Shown here: piece after piece, positions 1 through 6,736 of the stretch
Layout of the letters: each line of letters begins with the position of its first letter
How positions within the stretch are numbered: the first letter of the stretch is position 1
Assembly (NCBI GenBank): GCA_900754525.1
Contig: CAAEDE010000058.1
Location: 1-21,786, forward strand
DNA length: 21,786 nucleotides
From: an uncultured Collinsella sp.
GTDB taxonomy: Bacteria > Actinomycetota > Coriobacteriia > Coriobacteriales > Coriobacteriaceae
Direction: 5' to 3'
The notes under the pieces: model-generated
Seen by the model: the letters and a program-made list of their open reading frames with translations, nothing else
Databases searched by the model: none
What the model was told of the DNA's origin: nothing
Program-made: the position numbers and the translations under genes

Positions 1-428
1 ACTCCGATGGTCCCCGCGCTGCCGTCAACTGCTACGGCGCCGACGACGTCCGCGAGGGCGTTGCCATCATGTGGCACGAGAACGTCGACATCTCGATCAC
101 CGGTAACTCCACCAACCCCACGCGCTTCCAGCACCCCGTCGCTGGCACCTACAAGAAGGAGCGCCTCGAGGCTGGCAAGAAGTACTTCTCCGTCGCTTCT
201 GGTGGCGGCACTGGCCGTACCCTGCACCCGGACAACATGGGCGCCGGCCCTGCCTCTTACGGCATGACCGACACCATGGGCCGCATGCACTCCGACGCCC
301 AGTTCGCCGGTTCTTCCTCCGTGCCTGCGCACGTCGACATGATGGGTCTCATCGGCATGGGCAACAACCCCATGGTCGGTGCCACCGTCGCCTGCGCTGT
401 CGCCGTCGAGGAGGCCCTCAAGGCCTAA
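1..428 (+). CDS. C-terminal part of an unrecognised protein (5' end outside the window)
   Basis: The reading frame is open from the window edge (first full codon at base 3) to a TAA at 426-428 and gives 141 residues. It is followed by a strong terminator, so it is the last gene of its transcript. The fragment is soluble in character, with no membrane segment or signal. It is rich in Gly, Met and His and carries motif-like stretches: GGGTGRTLHPDN, GAGPASYGMTDTMGRMHSDA and GMGNNPMVGATVA. Such dense invariant-looking motifs suggest a conserved metabolic enzyme rather than a structural protein. I could not place it in a family: the C-termini I remember for glycine reductase components do not match it. 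The internal ATG at 69 lies inside a continuous frame and is not a convincing start. That the frame is real is well supported; its function is unknown. Confidence 0.8.
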   Translation, partial: SDGPRAAVNCYGADDVREGVAIMWHENVDISITGNSTNPTRFQHPVAGTYKKERLEAGKKYFSVASGGGTGRTLHPDNMGAGPASYGMTDTMGRMHSDAQFAGSSSVPAHVDMMGLIGMGNNPMVGATVACAVAVEEALKA

Positions 429-463
429 TCGCGCCCGCGCGATGCTCATATAGTTGAGCTTTG

Positions 464-500
464 GAGCCGCTACCCACCCGGGTAGCGGCTCTTTTTGTTT
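464..500 (+). terminator. Rho-independent terminator of the leftmost gene
   Basis: A perfect 12-bp stem (GAGCCGCTACCC at 464-475, its complement at 480-491) closes a 4-nt loop and runs into TTTTTGTTT. It lies 36 bp after the stop codon. The rest of the gap to base 684 contains a small inverted repeat (GCGTCA at 568-573, TGACGC at 583-588) and no recognisable gene. Confidence 0.93.
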
Positions 501-684
501 GCGCTGTCGCAGGGTAGCTAATGCCGATATATCAGTTGGGGCGAAATACAAGATGTGATGAGATGGAGCGTCAGAGCGTCCATGACGCCCACCTGCCATA
601 TTTGCCCTTTACCGATTTGCCGGGTCTTTGCGGCCCCATTGCCGATCACCCGTGCGACAATGCGCCGAACGAGAAAGGAATCCG

Positions 685-2211
685 ATGGAATCGACTGATG
701 TACTGGTAATTGGATCTGGCATTGCGGGCCTTTGTGCCGCCATCGAAGCGGCACGCACGGGTGCAACCGTCACTGTGGCAAGCGCCGGCAAGACCATGAG
801 TGGATCGAGCTTCTTCCCGGGTACCTGGGGCCTCGGCCTCATCGGTCCCGTCGACGAAGACGACGAAAAGGACCTCATCGACACCATCCTGGCCGTCGGC
901 GGCGGCGTTGCCGACCCCGAACTCGTCCAAACGTTCGTCCACGGCATTCCCCAAGCGATTGACTGGCTCGAGCAAGACCTGGGCGTTGAGCTCCAGCGTC
1001 CGCAAAGCGCCAAGAGTGCTCAACAAAAGCAATTTATCCCCTGCTTTGACCACAAGACACGCATGTGGCGCGGCCTCACCCGCAAGCCCCTTGAGGACGC
1101 TCTGACGACCTGGATCGAGTCGCTCGGCATTCGCCTGCTCCCCCGCCATGAGCTTATCGACCTTGTTGAGGACACGAACGGCAGAATAACCGGAACCGTA
1201 CTCTACGACCTTACCGAAAATCGAATCGTGCCCTTTGCTGCCAAGGCCACGATCATCGCAGCCGGTGGCACAGGCGGCCTGTTCGAGCGCAGCCTTACGT
1301 CGGCTGATGTGCTCAGCTCCTCGCAGGCCATCGCACTGGCGCACGGCGCAACACTTACTAATATAGAGTTCATGCAGATGATGCCCGGCTTCATCGAGCC
1401 CAGGCGTAACTTGGTCTTCAATGAGAAAACCTGGCGCTACGTACATGTAGACCAGCCGGTAGATATTGCCGACGACAAGCTGGACGACCTGCTCGAGCAG
1501 CGCTCTGGATATGGTCCCTTCACGTCACGCTTGGCCTCCCGCGCTATCGATCTCGTCATCGATCAGGCAGGTGCCGAAGGCCTGGCACTCCACTACGACT
1601 TCCCCCGCGAGGATGTCCCAGAGTTTGTGCAGAACTTTGCCACCTGGCTGCAAGACGAGCACGGCATCGCCCCGACTGACGAGATGCGCGTTGCGATGTA
1701 TGCCCACGCCGCTAATGGCGGCATCAAGATCGATAAGACCGCGCACACGGGCGTTGAGGGCCTCTACGCTTGCGGCGAGGCGACAGGCGGCATGCACGGC
1801 GCCGACCGCATTGGTGGCTTGTCAAGCGCCAACGGCATAGTGTTTGGGCGCATCGCGGGCGCATCGGCAGCCCAAGCAGCACAGAATACACCTGAGGAGG
1901 CCCCGAAGGCGGATATCGCCCTCCCCCAGTACGGCATTGCCACAACAGTCGCCGATCGCCTGACACGCAGCCTTAAGCACACGATGAGTACCCATTGTAT
2001 GATCAACCGCACCGAAGGGGGCCTATCCAAGGCACTACACGATCTTGAGGGCTTGAAGACGGAGGCAACGACCTTGAGCACACAGAAAGCTCAGGACAGC
2101 GAAATCGCAGCCCTCGCCCGCCTGCAATCGCAGATTCAACTAGCACAGGAAATGGTCAAAGCCATGCGCAAGCGAACCGAAAGCCTCGGATCGCACTATC
2201 GAACGGACTAA
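685..2211 (+). CDS. FAD-dependent oxidoreductase, fumarate reductase / L-aspartate oxidase superfamily
   Basis: A 508-residue flavoprotein. The start at 685 is chosen over 628 because GAAAGGA lies just upstream and the protein then begins directly with the Rossmann strand and the GSGIAG dinucleotide motif (residues 10-15). Near residues 355-395 there is the second FAD signature typical of this superfamily (GLYACGEATGGMHGADR followed by GGLSSANGIVFG). The C-terminal 80 residues are helical and resemble the helical domain of SdhA/FrdA/NadB proteins. Family members oxidise or reduce succinate/fumarate-like substrates or L-aspartate. The HPTG-type substrate-binding motif seen in fumarate reductases is not evident; the corresponding region reads MQMMPGFIEPRRN. 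No iron-sulfur, cytochrome or quinolinate-synthesis partner is adjacent, and there is no Tat signal, so a soluble, stand-alone enzyme is likely. The exact substrate cannot be assigned. Confidence 0.85.
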   Translation: MESTDVLVIGSGIAGLCAAIEAARTGATVTVASAGKTMSGSSFFPGTWGLGLIGPVDEDDEKDLIDTILAVGGGVADPELVQTFVHGIPQAIDWLEQDLGVELQRPQSAKSAQQKQFIPCFDHKTRMWRGLTRKPLEDALTTWIESLGIRLLPRHELIDLVEDTNGRITGTVLYDLTENRIVPFAAKATIIAAGGTGGLFERSLTSADVLSSSQAIALAHGATLTNIEFMQMMPGFIEPRRNLVFNEKTWRYVHVDQPVDIADDKLDDLLEQRSGYGPFTSRLASRAIDLVIDQAGAEGLALHYDFPREDVPEFVQNFATWLQDEHGIAPTDEMRVAMYAHAANGGIKIDKTAHTGVEGLYACGEATGGMHGADRIGGLSSANGIVFGRIAGASAAQAAQNTPEEAPKADIALPQYGIATTVADRLTRSLKHTMSTHCMINRTEGGLSKALHDLEGLKTEATTLSTQKAQDSEIAALARLQSQIQLAQEMVKAMRKRTESLGSHYRTD

Positions 2212-2256
2212 ACTGGACACCCATCTAAAGCAGAACACAACTAATCGATATCTATG

Positions 2257-2290
2257 GGCCCCGTGAGCTCGAGGTGGCACGGGGCCTATT
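2257..2290 (+). terminator. Possible weak terminator after the flavoprotein gene
   Basis: A 9-bp inverted repeat (GGCCCCGTG at 2257-2265, CACGGGGCC at 2278-2286) lies 45 bp after the stop codon. The following bases are only mildly T-rich (TATTCGTGT), so intrinsic termination may be weak. Confidence 0.5.
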
Positions 2291-2372
2291 CGTGTCCGCA
2301 CGGCAGCGTATCCTAATTCTGAATACAGAGCGGGCAAAGCCCGCACAGACAATAGACCAGCGAGGAGGAGAT

Positions 2373-3232
2373 ATGGACAGTAGTGATATCGAGAAGTGGC
2401 GTGTCAAACTTGATAGCTACGCCAATGTGGAAGACGGCGTTGAGTATTGGCTCGCACGCGATTTAATGGAACCCATGGGGTACACTCGATGGGAGAACTT
2501 CGCCGAAGTTGTTAAGAGGGCAAAAGTCTCGTGCGAAACAAACAAAACTCCAGTTGATTCCCATTTTCGTGATACCACGAAAATGGTAACTGCCGGTGTC
2601 GCCGCTCGCGCGGTTAAAGACTACAAACTTACGCGCTATGCATGCTATTTAATCGCACAGAACGGAGATTCAAACAAGCCAGAGATCGCGCTCGCCCAGG
2701 CATACTTTGCCGTGCAGACGCGCCGCCAAGAGCTCATAGAGCAGCGCTTCGCAGAGATTCAGCGCTTGCAGGCGCGCCACTCGCTATCCGATTCAGAGAA
2801 ACAGCTTCGGGTATTGCGTTCAAACGCGGCGTGGACTCCAAAGGATTCGCGATCATCAAGTCAAAGGGCGATGAGGCGTTATTCGGCGGCAGAAGCACGG
2901 CGGAAATGAAGCAGCAGCTCGGCGTACCCAAGAGCGCGGCATTGGCGGACAGGTTAGCCGATGTCCTCATCAAAGCAAAGGACCTTACGAACTCGATGAC
3001 GGCCTTCAACGCCGAGGAACACGACCTGTACGGCCTGGACCAGATCAAGCAAGAGCACGTCGAGAACAACACAAGCGTGCGTGGCAGCCTCATCGACCGC
3101 GGAATTGTCCCCGAGAACCTACCGCCTGCCGAGGATACAAAAAAGCTCGAGCGTCGCGTGAAGGCAGACGAGAAGAAACTCAAGGAGGGTACTGACGGTT
3201 TTACCGATCCCCAGGGTAAGCTCGATCTGTGA
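2373..3232 (+). pseudogene. dinD: dinD, DNA-damage-inducible protein D, broken by a one-base frameshift
   Basis: The start at 2373 follows GAGGAGGAG. The first frame encodes residues 1 to about 145 of DinD, including the BRO-N-like signature LTRYACYLIAQNGD and FAVQTRRQE, then leaves the family after EKQL and stops at 2909. The rest of DinD continues in another frame from about 2807 (SGIAFKRGVDSKGF, then KGDEALFGGRSTAEMK) to a TGA at 3230-3232. Adding one T at 2806-2807 (CTTCG to CTTTCG) joins EKQL to SGIAF and restores about 286 residues, close to the 274 of Escherichia coli DinD. E. coli DinD is an SOS-induced modulator of RecA filaments. I see no GAAC-N4-GTTC LexA box upstream, only a small hairpin (2330-2344) before the ribosome binding site. 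The gene looks less GC-rich than its neighbours and lies next to a tRNA remnant, which suggests acquisition. A sequencing error is possible. Confidence 0.85.
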
Positions 3233-3276
3233 AAGCGGCTGTGCCCTTTCGGGTTCGACCCCATGTGAGGTCAACA

Positions 3277-3306
3277 AAAAAGCGACCAGCCTAAGCCAGT
3301 CGCTTT
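3277..3306 (-). terminator. Rho-independent terminator behind the tRNA-Lys remnant (copy A)
   Basis: Read on the minus strand, AGCGAC pairs with GTCGCT around a GC-containing inner stem and is followed by TTTTTTG. It is the counterpart of the terminator at 3453-3484. Confidence 0.8.
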
Positions 3307-3319
3307 AACATGCTTTGGG

Positions 3320-3337
3320 TGGGCCGTCAGGGGGTCA
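3320..3337 (-). pseudogene. Remnant of a tRNA-Lys gene (3' acceptor and half of the T stem)
   Basis: About 18 nt are identical to the 3' end of the intact tRNA-Lys at 3494-3569 (CCCCCTGACGGCCCA on the minus strand). The match stops abruptly inside the T arm, and the encoded CCA has become CCC. Only the 3' end survives, so no functional tRNA can be made. Confidence 0.8.
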
Positions 3338-3452
3338 GCCTGCTGCGCAGGCGGTCGCTGCGGCGCTTCGCGCCTTGCGCGCTTCGCTGGCAAATGCTTA
3401 CGCATTTCCTCAGCTCCGCGCCCCGACGGGTTCGACCCCATGCGAGGTTAAC

Positions 3453-3484
3453 AAAAAAGACGGTCAACTTTTGCTGACCGTCTT
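3453..3484 (-). terminator. Rho-independent terminator of the tRNA-His-Lys-Lys transcript (copy B)
   Basis: On the minus strand AAGACGGTCA pairs with TTGACCGTCTT (one mismatch near the loop) around a short A-rich loop and is followed by six T residues. It lies 9 bp downstream of the encoded CCA of tRNA-Lys. Confidence 0.9.
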
Positions 3485-3493
3485 AACATGCTT

Positions 3494-3569
3494 TGGTGGG
3501 CCGTCAGGGGGTCGAACCCTGGACCTTGGGATTAAGAGTCCCCTGCTCTACCAACTGAGCTAACGACCC
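3494..3569 (-). tRNA. tRNA-Lys (anticodon CTT), second copy in the transcript
   Basis: The minus strand folds as a cloverleaf: acceptor GGGTCGT/ACGGCCC (one G-U pair), D arm AGCTCAGTTGGTAGAGC, anticodon loop CTCTTAA giving CTT, T arm CAGGG-TTCGACC-CCCTG, discriminator A and an encoded CCA (3494-3496). The top anticodon-stem pair is a G-A mismatch, as in the sister copy. It differs from the copy at 3613-3688 by one base in the T loop. Confidence 0.96.
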
Positions 3570-3573
3570 AAAG

Positions 3574-3599
3574 CTAAAGTCCGTTGTGGCGGACTTTAG
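3574..3599 (-). other. Hairpin between the two tRNA-Lys genes
   Basis: A perfect 10-bp stem (CTAAAGTCCG and its complement) with a 6-nt loop separates the two tRNA-Lys genes. Read on the minus strand it is followed only by CTTT, so it may be a processing hairpin or a leaky terminator. Confidence 0.6.
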
Positions 3600-3612
3600 A
3601 GGAGATATCGTG

Positions 3613-3688
3613 TGGTGGGCCGTCAGGGGTTCGAACCCTGGACCTTGGGATTAAGAGTCCCCTGCTCTACCAACTGAGCTAACGACCC
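3613..3688 (-). tRNA. tRNA-Lys (anticodon CTT), first copy in the transcript
   Basis: Same cloverleaf as the neighbouring copy, with anticodon loop CTCTTAA, T arm CAGGG-TTCGAAC-CCCTG, discriminator A and encoded CCA (3613-3615). It lies 22 bp downstream of tRNA-His on the minus strand and is probably cotranscribed with it. Confidence 0.96.
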
Positions 3689-3710
3689 GATATCAACACG
3701 AAGCAAGAAC

Positions 3711-3788
3711 TGGGGTGGGTAAAGGGACTCGAACCCTCGACCTACGGGACCACAACCCGTCGCTCTAGCCAACTGAGCTACACCCACC
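3711..3788 (-). tRNA. tRNA-His (anticodon GTG)
   Basis: The minus strand gives acceptor GTGGGTG/TACCCAC, anticodon stem ACGGG/CCCGT around TTGTGGT (anticodon GTG), T arm GAGGG-TTCGAGT-CCCTT, discriminator C and encoded CCA (3711-3713). A G precedes position 1 in the DNA (base 3788), supplying the G-1 that histidyl-tRNA synthetase needs to pair with C73. It is the first gene of the tRNA transcript. Confidence 0.96.
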
Positions 3789-3814
3789 GTGTCCTGTGCG
3801 CTTCGCGCTCGACT

Positions 3815-3843
3815 ATTATTGCAAGGAACGCTACGCGATGCAA
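3815..3843 (-). promoter_or_regulatory. Promoter of the tRNA-His-Lys-Lys transcript
   Basis: On the minus strand TTGCAT (3838-3843) and AATAAT (3815-3820) are separated by 17 bp. The -10 box matches the consensus at five of six positions. It lies 27 bp upstream of tRNA-His. Confidence 0.55.
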
Positions 3844-3850
3844 GCCCCAA

Positions 3851-3869
3851 TTTTCAAGAATTTTGAAAA
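3851..3869. promoter_or_regulatory. AT-rich inverted repeat between the tRNA cluster and the aminotransferase
   Basis: TTTTCAA (3851-3857) and TTGAAAA (3863-3869) are perfect arms separated by GAATT, in the divergent region between the tRNA promoter and the aminotransferase gene. An operator is possible, but no regulator can be named. Confidence 0.35.
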
Positions 3870-3953
3870 GAGTTTTTCGAGACCATTTCGAGCAAATCCC
3901 ACCGGTTTCATAGGAGTAAACTTGCCCCACTGTAAATCCTCGAAAGGACCGGC

Positions 3954-5135
3954 ATGAAAGAACTCTCCAACCGTACGGCAACGTTTACCGATTCGGTCAT
4001 CCGCCGCATGACACGCATCTCCAATATGTACGGCGCTGTCAATCTCTCGCAGGGCTTCCCCGACTTCGATCCCCCGGCGCAGCTGCTCAACAGCCTCAGC
4101 GCCATCGCCAGCGACCCCAAGCCGCTCTATCACCAGTACTCCATCACCTGGGGCTCCCAGGCCATGCGCGAGGCGCTCGCCGCCAAACAGGAGCACTTTA
4201 TGGGCATGCCGGTGAACCCCAACGAGAATATCGTAGTCACCTGCGGCTCCACCGAGGCCATGATGGCCGCCATGATGACGGTCACGAACCCCGGCGACAA
4301 GGTCGTCATCTTCTCGCCGTTCTACGAGAACTACGGCGCCGACACGATCCTTTCGGGTGCCGAGCCCATCTACGTGCCGCTCAACCCGCCCACATTCGAC
4401 TTTGACCGTGAGGTGCTCGAGGCGGCCTTCCGCGACAACGACCCCAAGGCCATCGTCCTGTGCAACCCTTCCAACCCTTGCGGCAAGGTCTTTACGCGCG
4501 AGGAGCTCACCTTCATCGCCGACCTCTGCAAAAAGTACGACGCCTACTGCATTACCGACGAGGTATACGAGCACATCGTCTACGCGCCCCACGAGCACGT
4601 CTATATGGCCACGCTGCCCGGCATGTTCGAGCGAACCATCAGCTGCAGCTCGCTGTCCAAGACGTACTCCATCACCGGCTGGCGCCTGGGCTACACCATC
4701 GCCCCTGCCGAGATCACCGAGCGTATCAAGAAGGTCCACGACTTTCTCACCGTGGGTGCCGCCGCTCCCCTGCAGGAAGCCGTTGTCACCGCCCTCAACT
4801 TCGACGACAGCTATTACGATGAGGTCCTCGACCTCTACACCGCCAAACGCGACCTGTTCTGCCAGGGGCTCGATAGCATCGGTCTTGAGCATAACGTGCC
4901 GCAGGGCGCCTACTACGTCATGATGGACATCTCTGAGTTTGGCTATGACAGCGACCTCGAATTCTGCGAGGACCTCGCATCCAAGGTGGGCGTGGGCGCC
5001 GTGCCCGGCTCGAGCTTCTTCCGCGAGCCCGTCAACCATCTGATTCGTTTCCAATTTGCCAAGCGGGACGAGACGCTTAACGCGGCACTGGAGAACCTCA
5101 AGTCGCTACGTGATAAAATCAAGCCGCGCGGGTAA
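3954..5135 (+). CDS. Pyridoxal-phosphate-dependent class I aminotransferase
   Basis: A 393-residue fold-type I aminotransferase. The start at 3954 has AAAGGA 8 bp upstream. The N-terminal motif is GAVNLSQGFPDFDPP, as in the methionine/kynurenine-type aminotransferase branch. NPSNPCGK (171-178) holds the conserved Asn, TDEVYEH (201-207) the Asp that contacts the pyridine ring, SSLSKTYS the Schiff-base lysine (K236), and TGWRLGY (241-247) a phosphate-contacting region. All expected catalytic residues are present and the length is normal. The enzyme should transfer an amino group between an amino acid and a 2-oxo acid in the cytosol. Substrate cannot be fixed from the sequence; aromatic amino acids, methionine or aspartate are all possible. 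It stands alone between the tRNA cluster and its own terminator, so no pathway context narrows the choice. Confidence 0.93.
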   Translation: MKELSNRTATFTDSVIRRMTRISNMYGAVNLSQGFPDFDPPAQLLNSLSAIASDPKPLYHQYSITWGSQAMREALAAKQEHFMGMPVNPNENIVVTCGSTEAMMAAMMTVTNPGDKVVIFSPFYENYGADTILSGAEPIYVPLNPPTFDFDREVLEAAFRDNDPKAIVLCNPSNPCGKVFTREELTFIADLCKKYDAYCITDEVYEHIVYAPHEHVYMATLPGMFERTISCSSLSKTYSITGWRLGYTIAPAEITERIKKVHDFLTVGAAAPLQEAVVTALNFDDSYYDEVLDLYTAKRDLFCQGLDSIGLEHNVPQGAYYVMMDISEFGYDSDLEFCEDLASKVGVGAVPGSSFFREPVNHLIRFQFAKRDETLNAALENLKSLRDKIKPRG

Positions 5136-5161
5136 GGACGGCCCGGCAACTAAAGCAACCA

Positions 5162-5203
5162 AAGAAGCCCCGCACCGCCCGCCACGTTGCGAGGCTTCTT
5201 TTT
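5162..5203 (+). terminator. Rho-independent terminator of the aminotransferase gene
   Basis: AAGAAGCC (5162-5169) pairs with GGCTTCTT (5193-5200), with further partial pairing inside, and is followed by a T run. It lies 27 bp after the stop codon. Confidence 0.85.
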
Positions 5204-5210
5204 ATAGCGC

Positions 5211-5238
5211 TTTCTTAAATGGTTTAGAGCCCTATACT
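5211..5238 (+). promoter_or_regulatory. Possible promoter of the ROK kinase gene
   Basis: TTTCTT (5211-5216), a 16-bp spacer and TATACT (5233-5238) lie 37 bp before the start codon, directly after the previous terminator. The -35 box is poor. Confidence 0.35.
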
Positions 5239-5274
5239 TTAGTCACGGAGCAACTCGTCCCAGAGAGGAATACT

Positions 5275-6165
5275 ATGGCAGAACAGCAGCTTATCGGAGC
5301 GCTCGAGGCCGGCGGCACCAAGATGGTCTGCGCCACGGGCTATGCAGACGGTACGGTCCTGGAGCGTGAGCAGATCGCGACCACGACCCCGCAGGAGACC
5401 GTTGAGGCCGTCAATGCATGGTTTGCCGACAAGGGCATCGCCGCACTGGGCATCGGCGCCTTTGGCCCCACCGCAGTCAACCCCGCTTCGCCCCAATACG
5501 GCAAGATCCTGGAGACGCCCAAAACGGCATGGCGCTACTTCGACCTGCTGGGCACTATCCAAAACGAGCTCAATATCCCCTGCGGCTACGACACCGACGC
5601 CAACGTCGCCTGCCTGGGCGAGGTCACCTTTGGTTGCGCCCAGGGCCTCACGGACGTGGTCTACCTGACCATCGGTACCGGCGTGGGCGCCGGCGTGCTC
5701 TCGGGCGGTAAGCTCGTGCACGGCATGATGCACCCCGAGGCCGGCCACATCCTGGTCACGCGCGACCCGCGCGACACCATCGGCGAGCATAGCGCCTGCC
5801 CCTTCCACGACAACTGCCTAGAGGGCCTCATCGCCGGTCCCGGCGTTAAAAAGCGCTGGGATGGCAAGAGCGCCGGAGACATGGCCGATGACCCGGAGGC
5901 CATGGACCTGCTCGCCGGCTATCTGGCTCAAGCACTCATGACCTACACGCTGTGCTACGCGCCGCAAAAGATCATCATCGGCGGCGGCGTGGCCGACCAC
6001 ACCCCCATCGTGCCGCTCGCACGCAAAAAGTGCGCCGAGATGCTCAACGGCTATATCGTCACGCCCGAGGTCAACGACATCGATAACTACATCGTCAACA
6101 ACAGCCTCGAGGGCAAGCAGGGCATCATGGGTTGCCTGGCCCTGGGCGCACAGGCGCTTCAGTAG
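5275..6165 (+). CDS. ROK-family sugar kinase, probably fructokinase
   Basis: A 296-residue protein. The start at 5275 is chosen because GAGAGGA precedes it; the frame extends upstream without family similarity. The N-terminal GALEAGGTKMVCA (8-20) is the ROK phosphate-binding loop and resembles fructokinases of the ScrK/GmuE type. DTDANVACLGE (106-116) holds the catalytic aspartate (D108), and IGTGVGAGV (133-141) is the second glycine-rich motif. HPEAGH (153-158) with CPFHDNC (175-181) forms the ROK zinc site, with H157, C175, H178 and C181 as likely ligands. The protein should phosphorylate a hexose with ATP in the cytosol; fructose is the best guess and glucose or mannose cannot be excluded. 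It lacks the DNA-binding helix-turn-helix found in ROK repressors. It is monocistronic, with its own terminator and no transporter nearby. Confidence 0.9.
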   Translation: MAEQQLIGALEAGGTKMVCATGYADGTVLEREQIATTTPQETVEAVNAWFADKGIAALGIGAFGPTAVNPASPQYGKILETPKTAWRYFDLLGTIQNELNIPCGYDTDANVACLGEVTFGCAQGLTDVVYLTIGTGVGAGVLSGGKLVHGMMHPEAGHILVTRDPRDTIGEHSACPFHDNCLEGLIAGPGVKKRWDGKSAGDMADDPEAMDLLAGYLAQALMTYTLCYAPQKIIIGGGVADHTPIVPLARKKCAEMLNGYIVTPEVNDIDNYIVNNSLEGKQGIMGCLALGAQALQ

Positions 6166-6250
6166 CAGACGCACCCACAGGGCGTGGCGCGCCCGGCAAA
6201 TCCGACCTACAGAACGACGCCACCACACCTCATATAAGCCCTCAAATAAA

Positions 6251-6295
6251 AAAGGCCGCCTAGGACCAAACAATACGTCCTAGGCGGCCTTTTTG
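6251..6295. terminator. Bidirectional terminator between ROK kinase and VanZ-like genes
   Basis: A perfect 16-bp stem (6251-6266 with 6277-6292) has A residues before it and T residues after it, so it can act in both directions. The stop codon and last codons of the VanZ-like gene are inside the right arm. Confidence 0.92.
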
Positions 6296-6729
6296 GCGCA
6301 CATCAGCGACCGTAAGATATATCGGAGCACAACGCCCGTTGCCGCTCCACAGCAGTCGATCATCACGTCGGTGATCATGCCGGCGCGTCCCGGCACAAAG
6401 AGCTGAATCGTCTCGTCGATCGAAGGAATCAGCAGCAGGAACACCGCCGTGGGCAGCAGCACGTCAAAGGTGCGCCGGCCCTCAAAATCAAAGGCGTGCG
6501 TTGCCAGGATGCCGAGCACCATATACTCGGTAAAATGCGCGCACTTGCGAACAACAAAGTTGGTCACCCATTCATATGGAAGTCCCACGCCGTGCAGGAA
6601 ACTGCGGATAGCTTCCATGACCGTTAGGCTCAGCGAGCCCGACCCCGAGCCGGGAACCAGCGAATTGACCCAGATCAAGAGCGCCATCAGGCAGGTTACA
6701 ACCGCCCATTTTCGATTGATCTTAACCAT
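6280..6729 (-). CDS. VanZ-like family membrane protein
   Basis: A 149-residue membrane protein with about four hydrophobic segments. Two VanZ-family signatures are clear: VVRKCAHFTEYMVLG around residues 59-73, and DETIQLFVPGR followed by TDVMIDCCGA in the second half. VanZ itself gives low-level teicoplanin resistance in enterococci, but most family members have no known role, and nothing here links this copy to glycopeptides. The ATG at 6729 is 7 bp downstream of the stop of the 466-residue gene, and a GGAGG overlapping the end of that gene can serve as its ribosome binding site (spacing about 12 nt). The two genes are therefore likely cotranscribed. The last codons (CAKKAA) and the TAG are encoded by the terminator stem. 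Confidence 0.88.
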   Translation of the reverse strand: MVKINRKWAVVTCLMALLIWVNSLVPGSGSGSLSLTVMEAIRSFLHGVGLPYEWVTNFVVRKCAHFTEYMVLGILATHAFDFEGRRTFDVLLPTAVFLLLIPSIDETIQLFVPGRAGMITDVMIDCCGAATGVVLRYILRSLMCAKKAA

Positions 6730-6736
6730 GCAGAAG

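Larger units (their letters stand above)
3251..3513 (-). repeat. Direct repeat of tRNA-Lys 3' end plus terminator (177-bp offset)
   Basis: Copy A (3251-3337) and copy B (3428-3513) share the same order of blocks: GGGTTCGACCCCATG, GAGGT, AACAAAAAAG, a hairpin, TTAACATGCTTT, and the last bases of tRNA-Lys (TGGGCCGTCAGGGGGTC on the plus strand). The hairpin stems differ in sequence but each is self-complementary. Between them (3338-3427) lies GC-rich DNA with several small hairpins (GCCTG/CAGGC, GGCGC/GCGCC, AAATGC/GCATTT) and no gene. The pattern fits a tandem tRNA-Lys duplication with partial deletion, or an attachment-site duplication left by an integrated element. Confidence 0.8.

Noticed and set aside
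1..428. Glycine reductase component as identity of the leftmost fragment
   Set aside because: The C-terminal sequences I recall for these components do not match, and the expected neighbouring subunit gene is absent downstream.
2287..2372. LexA/SOS box upstream of dinD
   Set aside because: No GAAC-N4-GTTC or CTGT-N8-ACAG site is present; only a small GCGGGC/GCCCGC hairpin is seen.
3251..3513. CRISPR array
   Set aside because: There are only two repeat units, far longer than CRISPR repeats, and their content is a tRNA end plus terminator.
3831..5054. A 407-codon minus-strand frame opposite the aminotransferase
   Set aside because: The plus strand carries an intact aminotransferase with all catalytic residues and a good ribosome binding site.
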